From JAWXCB01 sp034440455 (GTDB lineage: Bacteria; Bacteroidota; Bacteroidia; Chitinophagales; CAIOSU01): a stretch of DNA of 26,654 nt. Below are positions 15,988-24,240 of the stretch, one piece after another (position 1 is the stretch's first letter; the number at the start of each line of letters is the position of its first letter). The translations under genes were made by a program, and so were the position numbers. A model generated the notes under the pieces. That model saw only the letters and a program-made list of their open reading frames with translations, was not told where the DNA came from and did no database searches. The stretch lies in contig JAWXCB010000115.1 of the NCBI GenBank assembly GCA_034440455.1, positions 1-26,654 on the forward strand, in the 5' to 3' direction.

Positions 15988-16035
15988 CAGTTTTCCGTTT
16001 CGCTGACGGTAAACTGAAAACTGAAAACTGAAAAC
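15988..16035. repeat. Hairpin plus AACTGAAA tandem repeat before actE
   Basis: CAGTTTTCCGT (15988-15998) pairs with ACGGTAAACTG (16006-16016) over a 7-nt loop, with one mismatch. It is followed by three tandem AACTGAAA units at 16012-16035, ending ten bases before the actE ATG. Related strings occur before actB, ctaB, the subunit IV gene and the DUF420 gene. Confidence 0.6.
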
Positions 16036-16045
16036 AAGAATTGAA

Positions 16046-16702
16046 ATGAACAACAGGCAAATAAAATTGATTGGACTAATCTTCGGAGTTGCGTTGTTTG
16101 CATCCTGCGGAAAAGACCCCAATAGCACAGGAAGAAGTTATATGCCGGACATGGTATACCCCGTCACGTATGAAACGTATTCCGCCAATCCGCTTTTTGA
16201 TAATAACCAAACTGCGCGTATGCCGGTGGCAGGAACAATTCCGCAAGGCTTATTGCCGGCAAACGACACGATGGATGAGGCTTCCTTGAAATCTTATCTC
16301 TACAAAAGATATTTCCCTGATTCTCCCGATGGTTATGAAAAAGCAGGCGCAGAGCTTTTGAATCCTATTGTATTAAGTGATGAAGTTCTTGCGCAGGGAC
16401 AAAAAACTTATGAAGTTTTCTGCGCAGTATGTCACGGAGCAACAGGTGACGGACAGGGTTCGATCGTGGTGAGTGGCGCATATCCGCCTGTTCCTGCTTA
16501 TAGTGAAAGGCTTAAAGGACTTTCAGAAGGAAAGATGTTTCATTCCATCACCTATGGAAGAAACCTGATGGGCAGTTATTCAGCGCAGGTAAGCGCAGAA
16601 GACCGTTGGAAAGTGATTTATTACATTCAAAAACTTTCAGCTACTGGACGCTTTGCGTCTGCTGCTGCAACGGATAGTGTCGCTATAACCGCTGTCAAAT
16701 AA
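16046..16702 (+). CDS. actE: Alternative complex III subunit ActE, monoheme cytochrome c lipoprotein
   Basis: Periplasmic cytochrome c subunit of ACIII that passes electrons out of the complex. The 218-residue product has a lipoprotein signal with lipobox LFASC (C21), so it should be anchored by lipid. One heme site CAVCH lies at 126-130, and M175 in RNLMGSY is the likely distal heme ligand. The region YMPDMVYPVTYETY is typical of ActE, and the length is normal. The ATG at 16046 directly precedes the lipoprotein signal. Only 14 bp separate its stop from the ATG of actF. Confidence 0.94.
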   Translation: MNNRQIKLIGLIFGVALFASCGKDPNSTGRSYMPDMVYPVTYETYSANPLFDNNQTARMPVAGTIPQGLLPANDTMDEASLKSYLYKRYFPDSPDGYEKAGAELLNPIVLSDEVLAQGQKTYEVFCAVCHGATGDGQGSIVVSGAYPPVPAYSERLKGLSEGKMFHSITYGRNLMGSYSAQVSAEDRWKVIYYIQKLSATGRFASAAATDSVAITAVK

Positions 16703-16716
16703 ATGAATTGAGAAGC

Positions 16717-17925
16717 ATGACAGAAACATTTGTATTTCCATCCAAAACAAAAAACATCGCCTTTGCGCTTATCTCCATTGGTTTGCTCGGCACTGTGCTT
16801 GGCTTAACGATGGGGCATGACCACAACCGCGTGTGGGCGAATCTTTTGCTCAACAGCTATTATTTCATCGGGCTTGCGCTTGCGGGCGTTTTTCTTGCTG
16901 CCGCGCATCAGCTTGGCTATGGCGGATGGCACGTTCAGATTAAGAGAGTATTTGAATCCACAGGTTCGTTAATTCCTGTTATCGGAATTATCGTAGCGTT
17001 GATTCTGCTTGGCGGAAAAATGCACTGGCATCACGTGTATCACTGGATGGACGCATCGCTGTATGACCCGACAAGTCCGAACTATGATGAGATAATGGTA
17101 GGCAAAAGTGGTTTTCTGAATTTTGGTTTTTTTGCCGCGAGAATTATTTTCTATTTATCCATTTGGACGTTTTTTGCATGGTTGCTTAGAAAAATTTCCA
17201 TCAAGGAAGATGAAAATGGCGGCTTAAAATATTACACCCGAAACAAGTTTTACGCTGCATTGTTTCTGATTGTGTATGCCGTTACAAGCTCCACCGCTTC
17301 GTGGGATTTTATTATGAGCGTTGACCCGCACTGGTACAGCACTTTGTTCGGCTGGTACAACTTTGCAAGCTGTTCTGTTGCAGGAGTTGCAGCGATTACG
17401 CTTGTTGTGCTTTACTTGAAAAAGAACGGCTACTTGCATCAGGTGAATGAAGAGCATTATCACAACCTCGGTATGTTCATGTTTGGTTTCAGCGTATTCT
17501 GGGCTTACTTGTGGTTCTCGCAATACATGCTGATATGGTATGCGAACATCCCGGAAGAAACGGTTTATTTCTATACGCGCCTGCACGGAAAGCCTTTGTT
17601 CAAATTTCTTTTTTACCTCAACTTATTTATGAATTTTATCTTCCCGTTCCTTTTCCTGATGACGCGCACTGCAAAGAGAAACCCCGCGAAGCTGGCGTTT
17701 GCTGCCGTAGTGATTTTGTGCGGACACTGGGTGGATTATTACCTGATGGTGATGCCCGGCTCAACAGGCGAAAACGCGGGAATCGGTCTCACTGAAATTT
17801 CTATTACTCTTGGTTTTGTCGGACTGTATGTTTTTGTCGTGCTGAATACGCTGACCAAAGCATCGCTGGTTCCGGTGAACAATCCGTTTGGAAAGGAAAG
17901 CATGGTTCATCATACTTTAAAATAA
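16717..17925 (+). CDS. actF: Alternative complex III subunit ActF, quinol:cytochrome c oxidoreductase membrane subunit
   Basis: Second large membrane subunit of ACIII, structurally related to ActC. From the ATG at 16717 the product has 402 residues and about ten hydrophobic segments. Recognisable stretches are MGHDHNRVWANLLLNSYYF, LAAAHQLGYGGWHVQIKRVF and SSTASWDFIMSVDPHWYSTL. A TTG at 16708 would add three residues without improving the match. The gene ends seven bases before the coxB ATG, linking the complex III and oxidase parts on one transcript; ACIII and aa3 oxidase form a supercomplex in Flavobacterium johnsoniae, which fits this order. Confidence 0.94.
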   Translation: MTETFVFPSKTKNIAFALISIGLLGTVLGLTMGHDHNRVWANLLLNSYYFIGLALAGVFLAAAHQLGYGGWHVQIKRVFESTGSLIPVIGIIVALILLGGKMHWHHVYHWMDASLYDPTSPNYDEIMVGKSGFLNFGFFAARIIFYLSIWTFFAWLLRKISIKEDENGGLKYYTRNKFYAALFLIVYAVTSSTASWDFIMSVDPHWYSTLFGWYNFASCSVAGVAAITLVVLYLKKNGYLHQVNEEHYHNLGMFMFGFSVFWAYLWFSQYMLIWYANIPEETVYFYTRLHGKPLFKFLFYLNLFMNFIFPFLFLMTRTAKRNPAKLAFAAVVILCGHWVDYYLMVMPGSTGENAGIGLTEISITLGFVGLYVFVVLNTLTKASLVPVNNPFGKESMVHHTLK

Positions 17926-17932
17926 CCTATTG

Positions 17933-19000
17933 ATGTTAAGCCTTTTAATAGTTGCAGTAGTTGTCCTGATGGGCATTGTCATCTTTCAGGTAGCGCGCAC
18001 GAATGAGTTGATGTCAGTCCTGAAGGGCGAGCATGAAGGAGATGTTTCTCCCATCACCACAAAGATTATCGCTTATTTCTTTTTGGCGTTTTTGGTGATT
18101 GGAATGGCAGGCGTTTATTTCGGTTATGCCTTTTACAAACCCAAATTTCTCCCTGCCGCATCCAGCGAACACGGAGTACAGTTGGATTATATGTTTAACA
18201 TGACAGCGGTTTTTACCGGAATCGTTTTCTTCATCACGCATATCCTGTTGTTTTGGTTTGCATTCAAATACAAATCAGGCAAAGGCAACACGGGCTACTA
18301 TTTTCCGCACAGCAATAAGCTCGAAATTATTTGGACTACTGTTCCTGCAATCGTACTCACGGTATTGGTGATTTTCGGATTAAAGGCATGGCTGAAAACA
18401 ACGGGCCCCGCTCCTGAAGAAGCGATGGAAGTAGAAGCAGTTGCGGAACAATTCAAATGGAATATTCGCTATTCGGGCGCTGACGGTAAATTGGGAAAAA
18501 GAAAATTCGATTTAATCTCAGCAGAAAATCCGCTGGGCATTGATTGGAGCGACCCGAACAGCCACGATGATTTCTTTTCAGATTTGATTCACCTTCCGGT
18601 AAACAAACCGGTGCTGTTCAGACTTGGCGCAAAGGATGTGTTGCACGCTTTTTATCTTCCGCATTTCCGCGTAAAGATGGATTGTGTGCCTGGCATTCCT
18701 ACCCAGTTTTGGTTTACGCCCACGCAAACCACCGCTGAAAAACAATTGGAAACCAACGATGCGGAATTCACTTACATTCTTGCTTGCGCTGAATTGTGCG
18801 GACAGGCGCACTGGACTATGCGGAAAGATCTTGTAGTTGAAACGGATGAAGAGTTTCAGGCATGGTTCACCAAGCAGCCCTCTACATACAGTGCCAGGAA
18901 GGCAGCGCTTGAAAACAAAGCGGCAATAGAAGCACAACAATTTTTAGATACATTGGATAACAAAGAGCAGAAAGAAGTTCAACCGATTTCTGCGCGATAA
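17933..19000 (+). CDS. coxB: Cytochrome c oxidase subunit II (CuA)
   Basis: Electron-entry subunit of the aa3 oxidase. From the ATG at 17933 the protein has 355 residues. The CuA site is complete: CAELCGQAHWTM at 285-296 gives C285, C289, H293 and M296, with a further His in KDVLHAFYLPHF. Four hydrophobic segments precede the cupredoxin domain (about 1-20, 46-68, 90-113 and 135-155), two more than the canonical hairpin of subunit II. No C-terminal cytochrome c domain is fused. A TTG at 17930 lies just before the ATG and would add one residue. coxA follows 15 bp later. Confidence 0.95.
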   Translation: MLSLLIVAVVVLMGIVIFQVARTNELMSVLKGEHEGDVSPITTKIIAYFFLAFLVIGMAGVYFGYAFYKPKFLPAASSEHGVQLDYMFNMTAVFTGIVFFITHILLFWFAFKYKSGKGNTGYYFPHSNKLEIIWTTVPAIVLTVLVIFGLKAWLKTTGPAPEEAMEVEAVAEQFKWNIRYSGADGKLGKRKFDLISAENPLGIDWSDPNSHDDFFSDLIHLPVNKPVLFRLGAKDVLHAFYLPHFRVKMDCVPGIPTQFWFTPTQTTAEKQLETNDAEFTYILACAELCGQAHWTMRKDLVVETDEEFQAWFTKQPSTYSARKAALENKAAIEAQQFLDTLDNKEQKEVQPISAR

Positions 19001-19015
19001 AAAATCTCTTTTCTC

Positions 19016-20827
19016 ATGGCACATGCACAGCACGTAGCTGATGACGTTCATGTACATGCTCACGGTCACGAGGAGCATGAGCATCACGATACGTTTATCA
19101 CAAAATATATTTTCAGTCAGGACCACAAAATGATTGCAAAGCAGTTCCTCATTTTGGGAATGCTGTGGGCAATCGTAGGTGCGTTGTTTTCCGTTTTCTT
19201 CCGTTTGCAACTTGCATATCCCGGTCAGTCGTTTCCGATAATGGAACAGTTTCTCGGTTCAAAATGGGCGCCCGATGGAATTTTAAATCCGAATTACTAC
19301 TACGCATTGATTACCATGCACGGAACGATTCTCGTGTTCTTCGTGCTCACGGCTGGATTGAGCGGTACGTTCGCAAACTTTTTGATTCCGTTGCAGATTG
19401 GTGCGCGCGATATGGCATCGCCTTTCATGAACATGCTTTCGTTTTGGTTTTTTGCATTGTCAAGCGTGGTGATGCTCGCTTCGCTTTTTGTTGAAACAGG
19501 TCCCGCATCAGGCGGATGGGTAATTTATCCTCCACTCAGCGCGTTGCCGCAAGCTGCGCCCGGTTCAGGCTTGGGCATGGATTTATGGCTTATCTCCATT
19601 GCATTCTTTATTATCTCTGTTGCCTTGGGCGGGTTGAATTATGTTTCCACTGTCATCAATATGCGCACGAAAGGGATGACATTTTTCCGAATGCCGCTCA
19701 CGATATGGGCATTGTTTTTCACTGCGGTAGTAGGCTTGCTTTCGTTTCCGGTATTATTTGCGGCAGCGGTGTTGCTTATTTTCGACAGAACATTAGGAAC
19801 AAGTTTTTTCCTCTCCGATATTTTCATTGGCGGTGAAGCGCTTGGTTATTCAGGCGGCAGCCCCATTTTGTTTCAGCATCTTTTCTGGTTCCTTGGGCAT
19901 CCTGAAGTTTATATTATTATCCTGCCCGCATTTGGTTTGGTTTCTGAAGTGCTTTCAGTGAATGCGCGCAAGCCTGTGTTTGGTTACAGAGCAATGGTGT
20001 ATTCCATTATGGCGATTGTGGTGTTGTCGTTCATCGTATGGGCGCATCACATGTTCGTTTCAGGATTGAATCCGTTTGTCGCTTCCATCTTCGTGTTGTT
20101 CACGCTGCTGATTGCGGTGCCATCTGCCGTGAAAGTATTTAACTGGATTACCACGCTGTGGCGAGGAAATCTAAGACTGACGGTTGCGATGTGTTTTGCG
20201 ATTGGCTTCGTGTCTTTATTTATTTCAGGTGGTTTGACCGGAATTTTCCTCGGCAACTCAGCTATTGATATTCAATTACACGACACGTATTATGTTGTTG
20301 CACACTTCCACATCGTGATGGGAGTTGCGGCATTCTTCGGAATGTTTGCGGGCATTTATCATTGGTTCCCAAAAATGTACGGAAGGTTTATGAACAGCAC
20401 ACTCGGCTACATTCACTTTGTAATTACGCTGGTGGGCAGCTATATGATTTTCTGGCCCATGCACTACTTGGGAATGACGGGTGTTCCGAGAAGATATTAT
20501 GCGTTTGAAATTTTCCCGCAGTTTGACCAATATGCGGATTTGAACAAGCTCATCACCATTTTTGCCATTATCACCTTCATGGCGCAACTGATGTTTGTGT
20601 TTAATTTCTTTTACAGCATCTTTAAAGGGCGCAAAGTAACAGACGAAAATCCATGGAAGGCTACCACGCTCGAATGGACGACACCGATTGAACCCGGACA
20701 CGGCAACTGGCCCGGCAACATTCCTGATGTACATCGCTGGTCGTATGATTACGGAAAAGACGGACGCGATTTTATTCCGCAAACAGAGCCGCTGAAGGCG
20801 GGAGAGAAAGACGGGGGAGAGCATTAA
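19016..20827 (+). CDS. coxA: Cytochrome c oxidase subunit I (heme a, heme a3/CuB)
   Basis: Catalytic subunit reducing O2 to water. The 603-residue, twelve-helix protein shows the heme a ligands H102 (MHGT) and H432, the heme a3 ligand H430 (VAHFHIVMG), and the CuB ligands H295, H344 and H345. In GHPEVY, Y299 is the cross-linked tyrosine and E297 marks an A1-type oxidase with a glutamate at the end of the D channel; PSAVKVFNW supplies the K-channel lysine. The first 24 residues contain nine histidines before the conserved part begins at TFITKYIFSQDHK. The ATG at 19016 is 15 bp after coxB. Confidence 0.97.
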   Translation: MAHAQHVADDVHVHAHGHEEHEHHDTFITKYIFSQDHKMIAKQFLILGMLWAIVGALFSVFFRLQLAYPGQSFPIMEQFLGSKWAPDGILNPNYYYALITMHGTILVFFVLTAGLSGTFANFLIPLQIGARDMASPFMNMLSFWFFALSSVVMLASLFVETGPASGGWVIYPPLSALPQAAPGSGLGMDLWLISIAFFIISVALGGLNYVSTVINMRTKGMTFFRMPLTIWALFFTAVVGLLSFPVLFAAAVLLIFDRTLGTSFFLSDIFIGGEALGYSGGSPILFQHLFWFLGHPEVYIIILPAFGLVSEVLSVNARKPVFGYRAMVYSIMAIVVLSFIVWAHHMFVSGLNPFVASIFVLFTLLIAVPSAVKVFNWITTLWRGNLRLTVAMCFAIGFVSLFISGGLTGIFLGNSAIDIQLHDTYYVVAHFHIVMGVAAFFGMFAGIYHWFPKMYGRFMNSTLGYIHFVITLVGSYMIFWPMHYLGMTGVPRRYYAFEIFPQFDQYADLNKLITIFAIITFMAQLMFVFNFFYSIFKGRKVTDENPWKATTLEWTTPIEPGHGNWPGNIPDVHRWSYDYGKDGRDFIPQTEPLKAGEKDGGEH

Positions 20828-20859
20828 CAGTTTACAGTTTGAAGTTTACAGTTTTTAGA
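20828..20859. repeat. ACAGTTT-type repeat overlapping the 5' end of ctaB
   Basis: ACAGTTTACAGTTT, then GAAGTTTACAGTTTTTAG: short near-tandem units related, in the opposite orientation, to the AACTGAAA repeat before actE. The repeat starts directly after the coxA stop and runs through the first candidate start codon of ctaB. Confidence 0.55.
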
Positions 20860-21807
20860 AAGAATACTGTGCTGAAAAAAAACACTCAAAGCGAAGCAGA
20901 TTGGACTCCTTCTTCCGCTATTAGCGGAGATGAAGTGAGGTATAGTTTTGCTGCACAAAAGCTGAGAGATTATTTCCTGCTCTTTAAATTCAGGCTTTCA
21001 GTTACCGTAGTTTTTTCATCCGTAATTGCGTTTTGCATTGCCGCTCCGAAAGTTTATTTCATCGAAGTGCTTTATATGTTTCTTGGCGGTTTTTTAATCA
21101 CAGCCGGAGCCAATGCGTTCAATCAGGTTTTGGAAAAAGATTACGACAAGCTGATGAAGCGTACACAAAACCGTCCGCTTGCTGCCGGAAGAATGAACAT
21201 GCCGGAAGCGATTCTTGTCGCTGGTTTGTGCGGAGTGGCGGGCGTTGTAATGCTTTGGTTGTGTTTCAACACACTTGCTGCAATGCTGGGCGCAGTCTCC
21301 TTGCTTTCTTATGCTTTTGTTTATACACCGATGAAACGAATTTCACCTTTTGCAGTGATGGTGGGCGCAGTTCCGGGTGCGTTGCCTCCCCTTATCGGCT
21401 GGGTGTGCGCAACAGGAACAATCGGCTTCGGAGCGGTTATCATTACAGCAATTCAATTTTTCTGGCAGTTTCCACACTTCTGGGCAATTGCATGGATGGG
21501 ACAGGATGATTATAAAAAAGCGGGATTCAAGTTGCTGCCTTCATCAGGCGGGCAAGACAGACATACTGCCATTCTGAGCATTTTTTACATTCTTGTTTTG
21601 ATTGCCGTTTCAGCGGTTCCTTTGATAAGCGGCATGACCGGTTCTATTTCAGGCGTAGTGATTCTGCTCGCGGGATTTGCTTTTCTCTTTCAGGCTTACA
21701 GGCTTTTTCAAACCTGCGAGATGAAGGAAGCAAGAAGCATGATGTTCGGTTCTATTGTGTATTTACCTGTTGTTTTAATTGCATTATTAACCGGAAGCAA
21801 TAGCTGA
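20839..21807 (+). CDS. ctaB: Protoheme IX farnesyltransferase (heme O synthase)
   Basis: UbiA-family membrane prenyltransferase that adds a farnesyl group to heme B, giving heme O, the precursor of heme A in the neighbouring oxidase. The first Asp-rich motif is in NAFNQVLEKDYDKLMKRT with QNRPLAAG after it; the second conserved region is HFWAIAWMGQDDYKKAG. About eight or nine hydrophobic segments follow. The 322-residue frame has no ATG before the conserved region (which begins near LRDYFLLFKFRLS). The candidate starts are TTG 20839 inside a repeat, GTG 20869 and GTG 20935. The true start is therefore uncertain and the 5' end may have been remodelled by the repeat. The subunit III gene begins one base after the stop. 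ctaA, for the next step, is not in the window. Confidence 0.93.
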   Translation: MKFTVFRKNTVLKKNTQSEADWTPSSAISGDEVRYSFAAQKLRDYFLLFKFRLSVTVVFSSVIAFCIAAPKVYFIEVLYMFLGGFLITAGANAFNQVLEKDYDKLMKRTQNRPLAAGRMNMPEAILVAGLCGVAGVVMLWLCFNTLAAMLGAVSLLSYAFVYTPMKRISPFAVMVGAVPGALPPLIGWVCATGTIGFGAVIITAIQFFWQFPHFWAIAWMGQDDYKKAGFKLLPSSGGQDRHTAILSIFYILVLIAVSAVPLISGMTGSISGVVILLAGFAFLFQAYRLFQTCEMKEARSMMFGSIVYLPVVLIALLTGSNS

Positions 21808-21808
21808 T

Positions 21809-22411
21809 ATGGAATTAACCGCAAACCCATTCATCAGTCCTGAGAGGCGCATTCATCCGCAGCGCTTTGCGTTGTGGCTGGGCATTGCCGTTATCATCAT
21901 GAGTTTTGCCGGACTGACCAGCGCATATATTGTTAGAAAGGGTGCGGGCAACTGGGTTGAATTCAGACTGCCGTTCAATTTTATTATCAGTGCGGCTGTC
22001 ATGTTGTTGAGCAGCCTTTCGATGCACTGGGCTTATCTTTCTTTTAAGCATGACAAGTTGAATCATTACAGGTGGGCGCTCGCAACTGCGCTGCTTCTTG
22101 GAGGCGCGTTTTTATTCAGCCAATATCTCGGCTGGCAGAAATTGAAAGAGATTGGCATTTATCTTTCGGGCAATCCTTCCGGCTCATTCGTGTACGTGAT
22201 TTCTTATTTGCATTTCGCGCACGTGGCAGGCGGATTATTTTTTATTCTCATCGCATTCATCAAGTCGCTTTTTGTGTTTAATAACCCGGCAAACTTTCTC
22301 ATCTATCGCACTGACAGTAATAAGAGCATCCGCATCGGCATGGTGGCTACGTACTGGCATTTCGTGGATGCGCTGTGGTTATATTTGCTTTTCTTTTTTA
22401 TGTTTATGTGA
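21809..22411 (+). CDS. Cytochrome c oxidase subunit III, first paralogue
   Basis: A 200-residue, five-helix membrane protein of the heme-copper oxidase subunit III family. Family-like stretches are FISPERRIHPQRFALWLGI, GAFLFSQYLGWQKL, SYLHFAHVAGG and the C-terminal YWHFVDALWLYLLFF, which is the classic subunit III ending. It lies one base after ctaB and 20 bp before a second, more typical subunit III gene. Two tandem subunit III genes are usual in Bacteroidota act-cox clusters; whether both occupy the same oxidase is not known from the sequence. Confidence 0.9.
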   Translation: MELTANPFISPERRIHPQRFALWLGIAVIIMSFAGLTSAYIVRKGAGNWVEFRLPFNFIISAAVMLLSSLSMHWAYLSFKHDKLNHYRWALATALLLGGAFLFSQYLGWQKLKEIGIYLSGNPSGSFVYVISYLHFAHVAGGLFFILIAFIKSLFVFNNPANFLIYRTDSNKSIRIGMVATYWHFVDALWLYLLFFFMFM

Positions 22412-22431
22412 TTTTAAAGTAGAATTCAAGC

Positions 22432-23121
22432 ATGAGTACAACAACTGTTAATCAGCAAAACGAATGGGATGGCGGGGTATCCCCGATGAACGTGGGTTAT
22501 GGCAAAATGATGATGTGGTATTTTCTGGTGTCAGATGCCTTTTCATTTGCCGCGCTGCTTATTACTTACGGAACCATTCGCTTCAGCCACATTGACTGGC
22601 CCGACCCGAATGAAGTGTTTTCCGCGTTTCCGTTTATGGGACACACGCACCTGCCGCTGATGTTCGTGAGTTTCATGACGTTTACCCTTATCATGAGCAG
22701 CGTTACGATGGTGCGCGCTGTGCAGGAAGGACACCGGAAAAATCAAAAAGGCGTGGCACTGTGGATGGGGCTTACGATTATCGGAGGATTAATCTTCTTG
22801 GGCAGTCAGGCTTGGGAGTGGAATCACTTGATTCACGGAGGCATGACCATCGCCACACCCTGGTCGCAACTCGACCATCACACGGGCGATGTGGTTTATA
22901 CCGCGCCAAAAATATTCGGGCAATTGTTTTTCACCATCACGGGCTTTCACGGGTTTCACGTAACTACAGGTGTGCTGATTAATATTATCATCTTCATTCA
23001 AAATCTTAGGGGCGTGTATGAAAAGCGCGGGCATTACGAAATGATTGAGAAAGTCGGGTTATACTGGCACTTTGTGGATTTGGTATGGGTGTTTGTATTC
23101 TTGTGTTTTTATTTATTGTGA
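22432..23121 (+). CDS. coxC: Cytochrome c oxidase subunit III, second paralogue
   Basis: A 229-residue subunit III with five hydrophobic helices. It contains GYGKMMMWYFLVSDAFSF, FLGSQAWEWNHLIHGG, FFTITGFHGFHVTTGVL and the terminal YWHFVDLVWVFVFLCFYLL. It matches bacterial CoxC better than its upstream neighbour does and has an inter-helix insertion (WSQLDHHTGDVVYTAPKIFG) absent from the first paralogue. Subunit III stabilises the catalytic core and the D-channel proton supply. The start ATG at 22432 lies 20 bp after the preceding stop. Confidence 0.93.
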   Translation: MSTTTVNQQNEWDGGVSPMNVGYGKMMMWYFLVSDAFSFAALLITYGTIRFSHIDWPDPNEVFSAFPFMGHTHLPLMFVSFMTFTLIMSSVTMVRAVQEGHRKNQKGVALWMGLTIIGGLIFLGSQAWEWNHLIHGGMTIATPWSQLDHHTGDVVYTAPKIFGQLFFTITGFHGFHVTTGVLINIIIFIQNLRGVYEKRGHYEMIEKVGLYWHFVDLVWVFVFLCFYLL

Positions 23122-23122
23122 T

Positions 23123-23190
23123 AATAAAATCAACAGTCAACGGACGACAGACAACTCCAATTTTAGATTTTAAACTTCAAACTATAGATT
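23123..23190 (+). repeat. Dispersed composite repeat, copy 1
   Basis: Starting two bases after the coxC stop: AATAAAA, then a 27-bp core ending in GACGACAGACAAC at 23155, then AT-rich sequence with TTTAAACTTCAAAC, ending directly at the ATG of the subunit IV gene. The same order recurs at 24201-24266; the core also occurs inverted at 5046-5072. The whole spacer is repeat. Confidence 0.65.
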
Positions 23191-23517
23191 ATGTCAACGA
23201 TGTCAAATGAAGAATACAACGCAAATGTAAAGGCAGTGTGGCGCGTAACGGGTATTCTCGCTGTAGTTACAATTGTAGAAGTAGTAGCAGCGTTGATTTA
23301 TCCCGAGACTATGCCGCGCCTGTTGTTGAATTTCTTTTTTATCGTGATGAGCGTTGCCAAAGCCTATTATATCATCTCGGTGTTTATGCACCTGGGGCAT
23401 GAGCGCAGGGCGCTGCAACTCACCGTTTTGCTTCCAACGCTTTTCCTTGTGTGGGCGATTATTGCTTTCCTGTGGGAAGGCAGCGCATGGCTAAATCTGA
23501 GGAGTATTTGGCATTAA
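23191..23517 (+). CDS. Cytochrome c oxidase subunit IV-like membrane protein
   Basis: A 108-residue protein with three hydrophobic helices, resembling the prokaryotic subunit IV (COX4/CyoD-like) family: AVWRVTGILAVVTIVEV, LLNFFFIVMSVAKAYYIISV, FMHLGHERRALQ and a last helix with LFLVWAIIAFLWEGSAW. The family stabilises the oxidase and carries no cofactor. The ATG at 23191 follows repeat sequence directly; ATG 23200 is an alternative three codons in. The SCO1 gene begins six bases after its stop. Confidence 0.88.
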   Translation: MSTMSNEEYNANVKAVWRVTGILAVVTIVEVVAALIYPETMPRLLLNFFFIVMSVAKAYYIISVFMHLGHERRALQLTVLLPTLFLVWAIIAFLWEGSAWLNLRSIWH

Positions 23518-23523
23518 TTTCAA

Positions 23524-24240
23524 ATGGTGATTCACAACAGCAGGAAATATTTTTTTTATCTTTTTGTCATCCTGCTTCCGGTAGTATCCATTTACATTTC
23601 TTTCAGGGCTAAACAGGAAAAGAAGAAAGTCATTGCCAACGACCTGCCCGTGTTGAGCAAGGATTCGCTTCCGGATTTTACACTGATTGCGCATACGGGT
23701 GATACGATTACGCGCAAGAGCGTTGAAGGGAAAATTCTTGTTGCAGATTTCTTCTTTACAAAATGCCGCGGCATCTGCCCTGTGATGAGCAAGCAGATGG
23801 CGCGTATTCAATCAAGCCTTTCAAATAATGAATCGGTAGGGAAAAAGTTTATCATGCTCTCGCACACGGTTGCTCCCGGCAACGACAGCGTGGCAACCCT
23901 GCGGCAATATGCCGAACTCTATGGCGCTGACCCAACCTACTGGCTGTTAGTGACGGGCAATAAGCAGCAACTCTATGACCTTGCCATCAATTTTTACAAA
24001 CTGCCCGCACTCGAAACGCCTGAAGACTCGCTCAATCCCTTTGCACACAGCGAGCGCTTCATCCTTGTTGACCGCAATGGTCTCATTCGCGGATATTATG
24101 ATGGCACGGATTCAACCAGCGTAGATAAGCTGATGAACGACATTACGAAGATTGATATTCGCGATGCCGTGCGGAAGAAGAAAAAAGAGAAGGAAATCGT
24201 AATAAAAAGTCAACAGTCAGCAGGCGACAGACAACAGTGA
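23524..24240 (+). CDS. SCO1/SenC-type copper chaperone
   Basis: Membrane-anchored thioredoxin-fold protein that delivers copper to the CuA site of subunit II. The 238-residue product has an N-terminal hydrophobic anchor (about 9-24), the copper-binding CRGIC at 81-85 within FFFTKCRGICPVMSKQM, and the third ligand H175 in FAHSERFILVD. These three residues are the complete SCO metal site. The last 16 or so residues (EIVIKSQQSAGDRQQ) are not family sequence. They are encoded by a copy of a dispersed repeat that also supplies the TGA stop, so the natural C-terminus seems to have been replaced. The gene begins six bases after the subunit IV stop. Confidence 0.93.
   Translation: MVIHNSRKYFFYLFVILLPVVSIYISFRAKQEKKKVIANDLPVLSKDSLPDFTLIAHTGDTITRKSVEGKILVADFFFTKCRGICPVMSKQMARIQSSLSNNESVGKKFIMLSHTVAPGNDSVATLRQYAELYGADPTYWLLVTGNKQQLYDLAINFYKLPALETPEDSLNPFAHSERFILVDRNGLIRGYYDGTDSTSVDKLMNDITKIDIRDAVRKKKKEKEIVIKSQQSAGDRQQ

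Noticed and set aside
18944..19210. 88-codon open frame on the minus strand across the coxB-coxA junction
   Set aside because: Both flanking genes are certain on the plus strand with a 15-bp gap; the antisense frame is incidental.
20276..20824. 182-codon open frame on the minus strand opposite coxA
   Set aside because: The plus strand encodes the conserved heme and copper ligands of subunit I here, and the antisense product has no family features.
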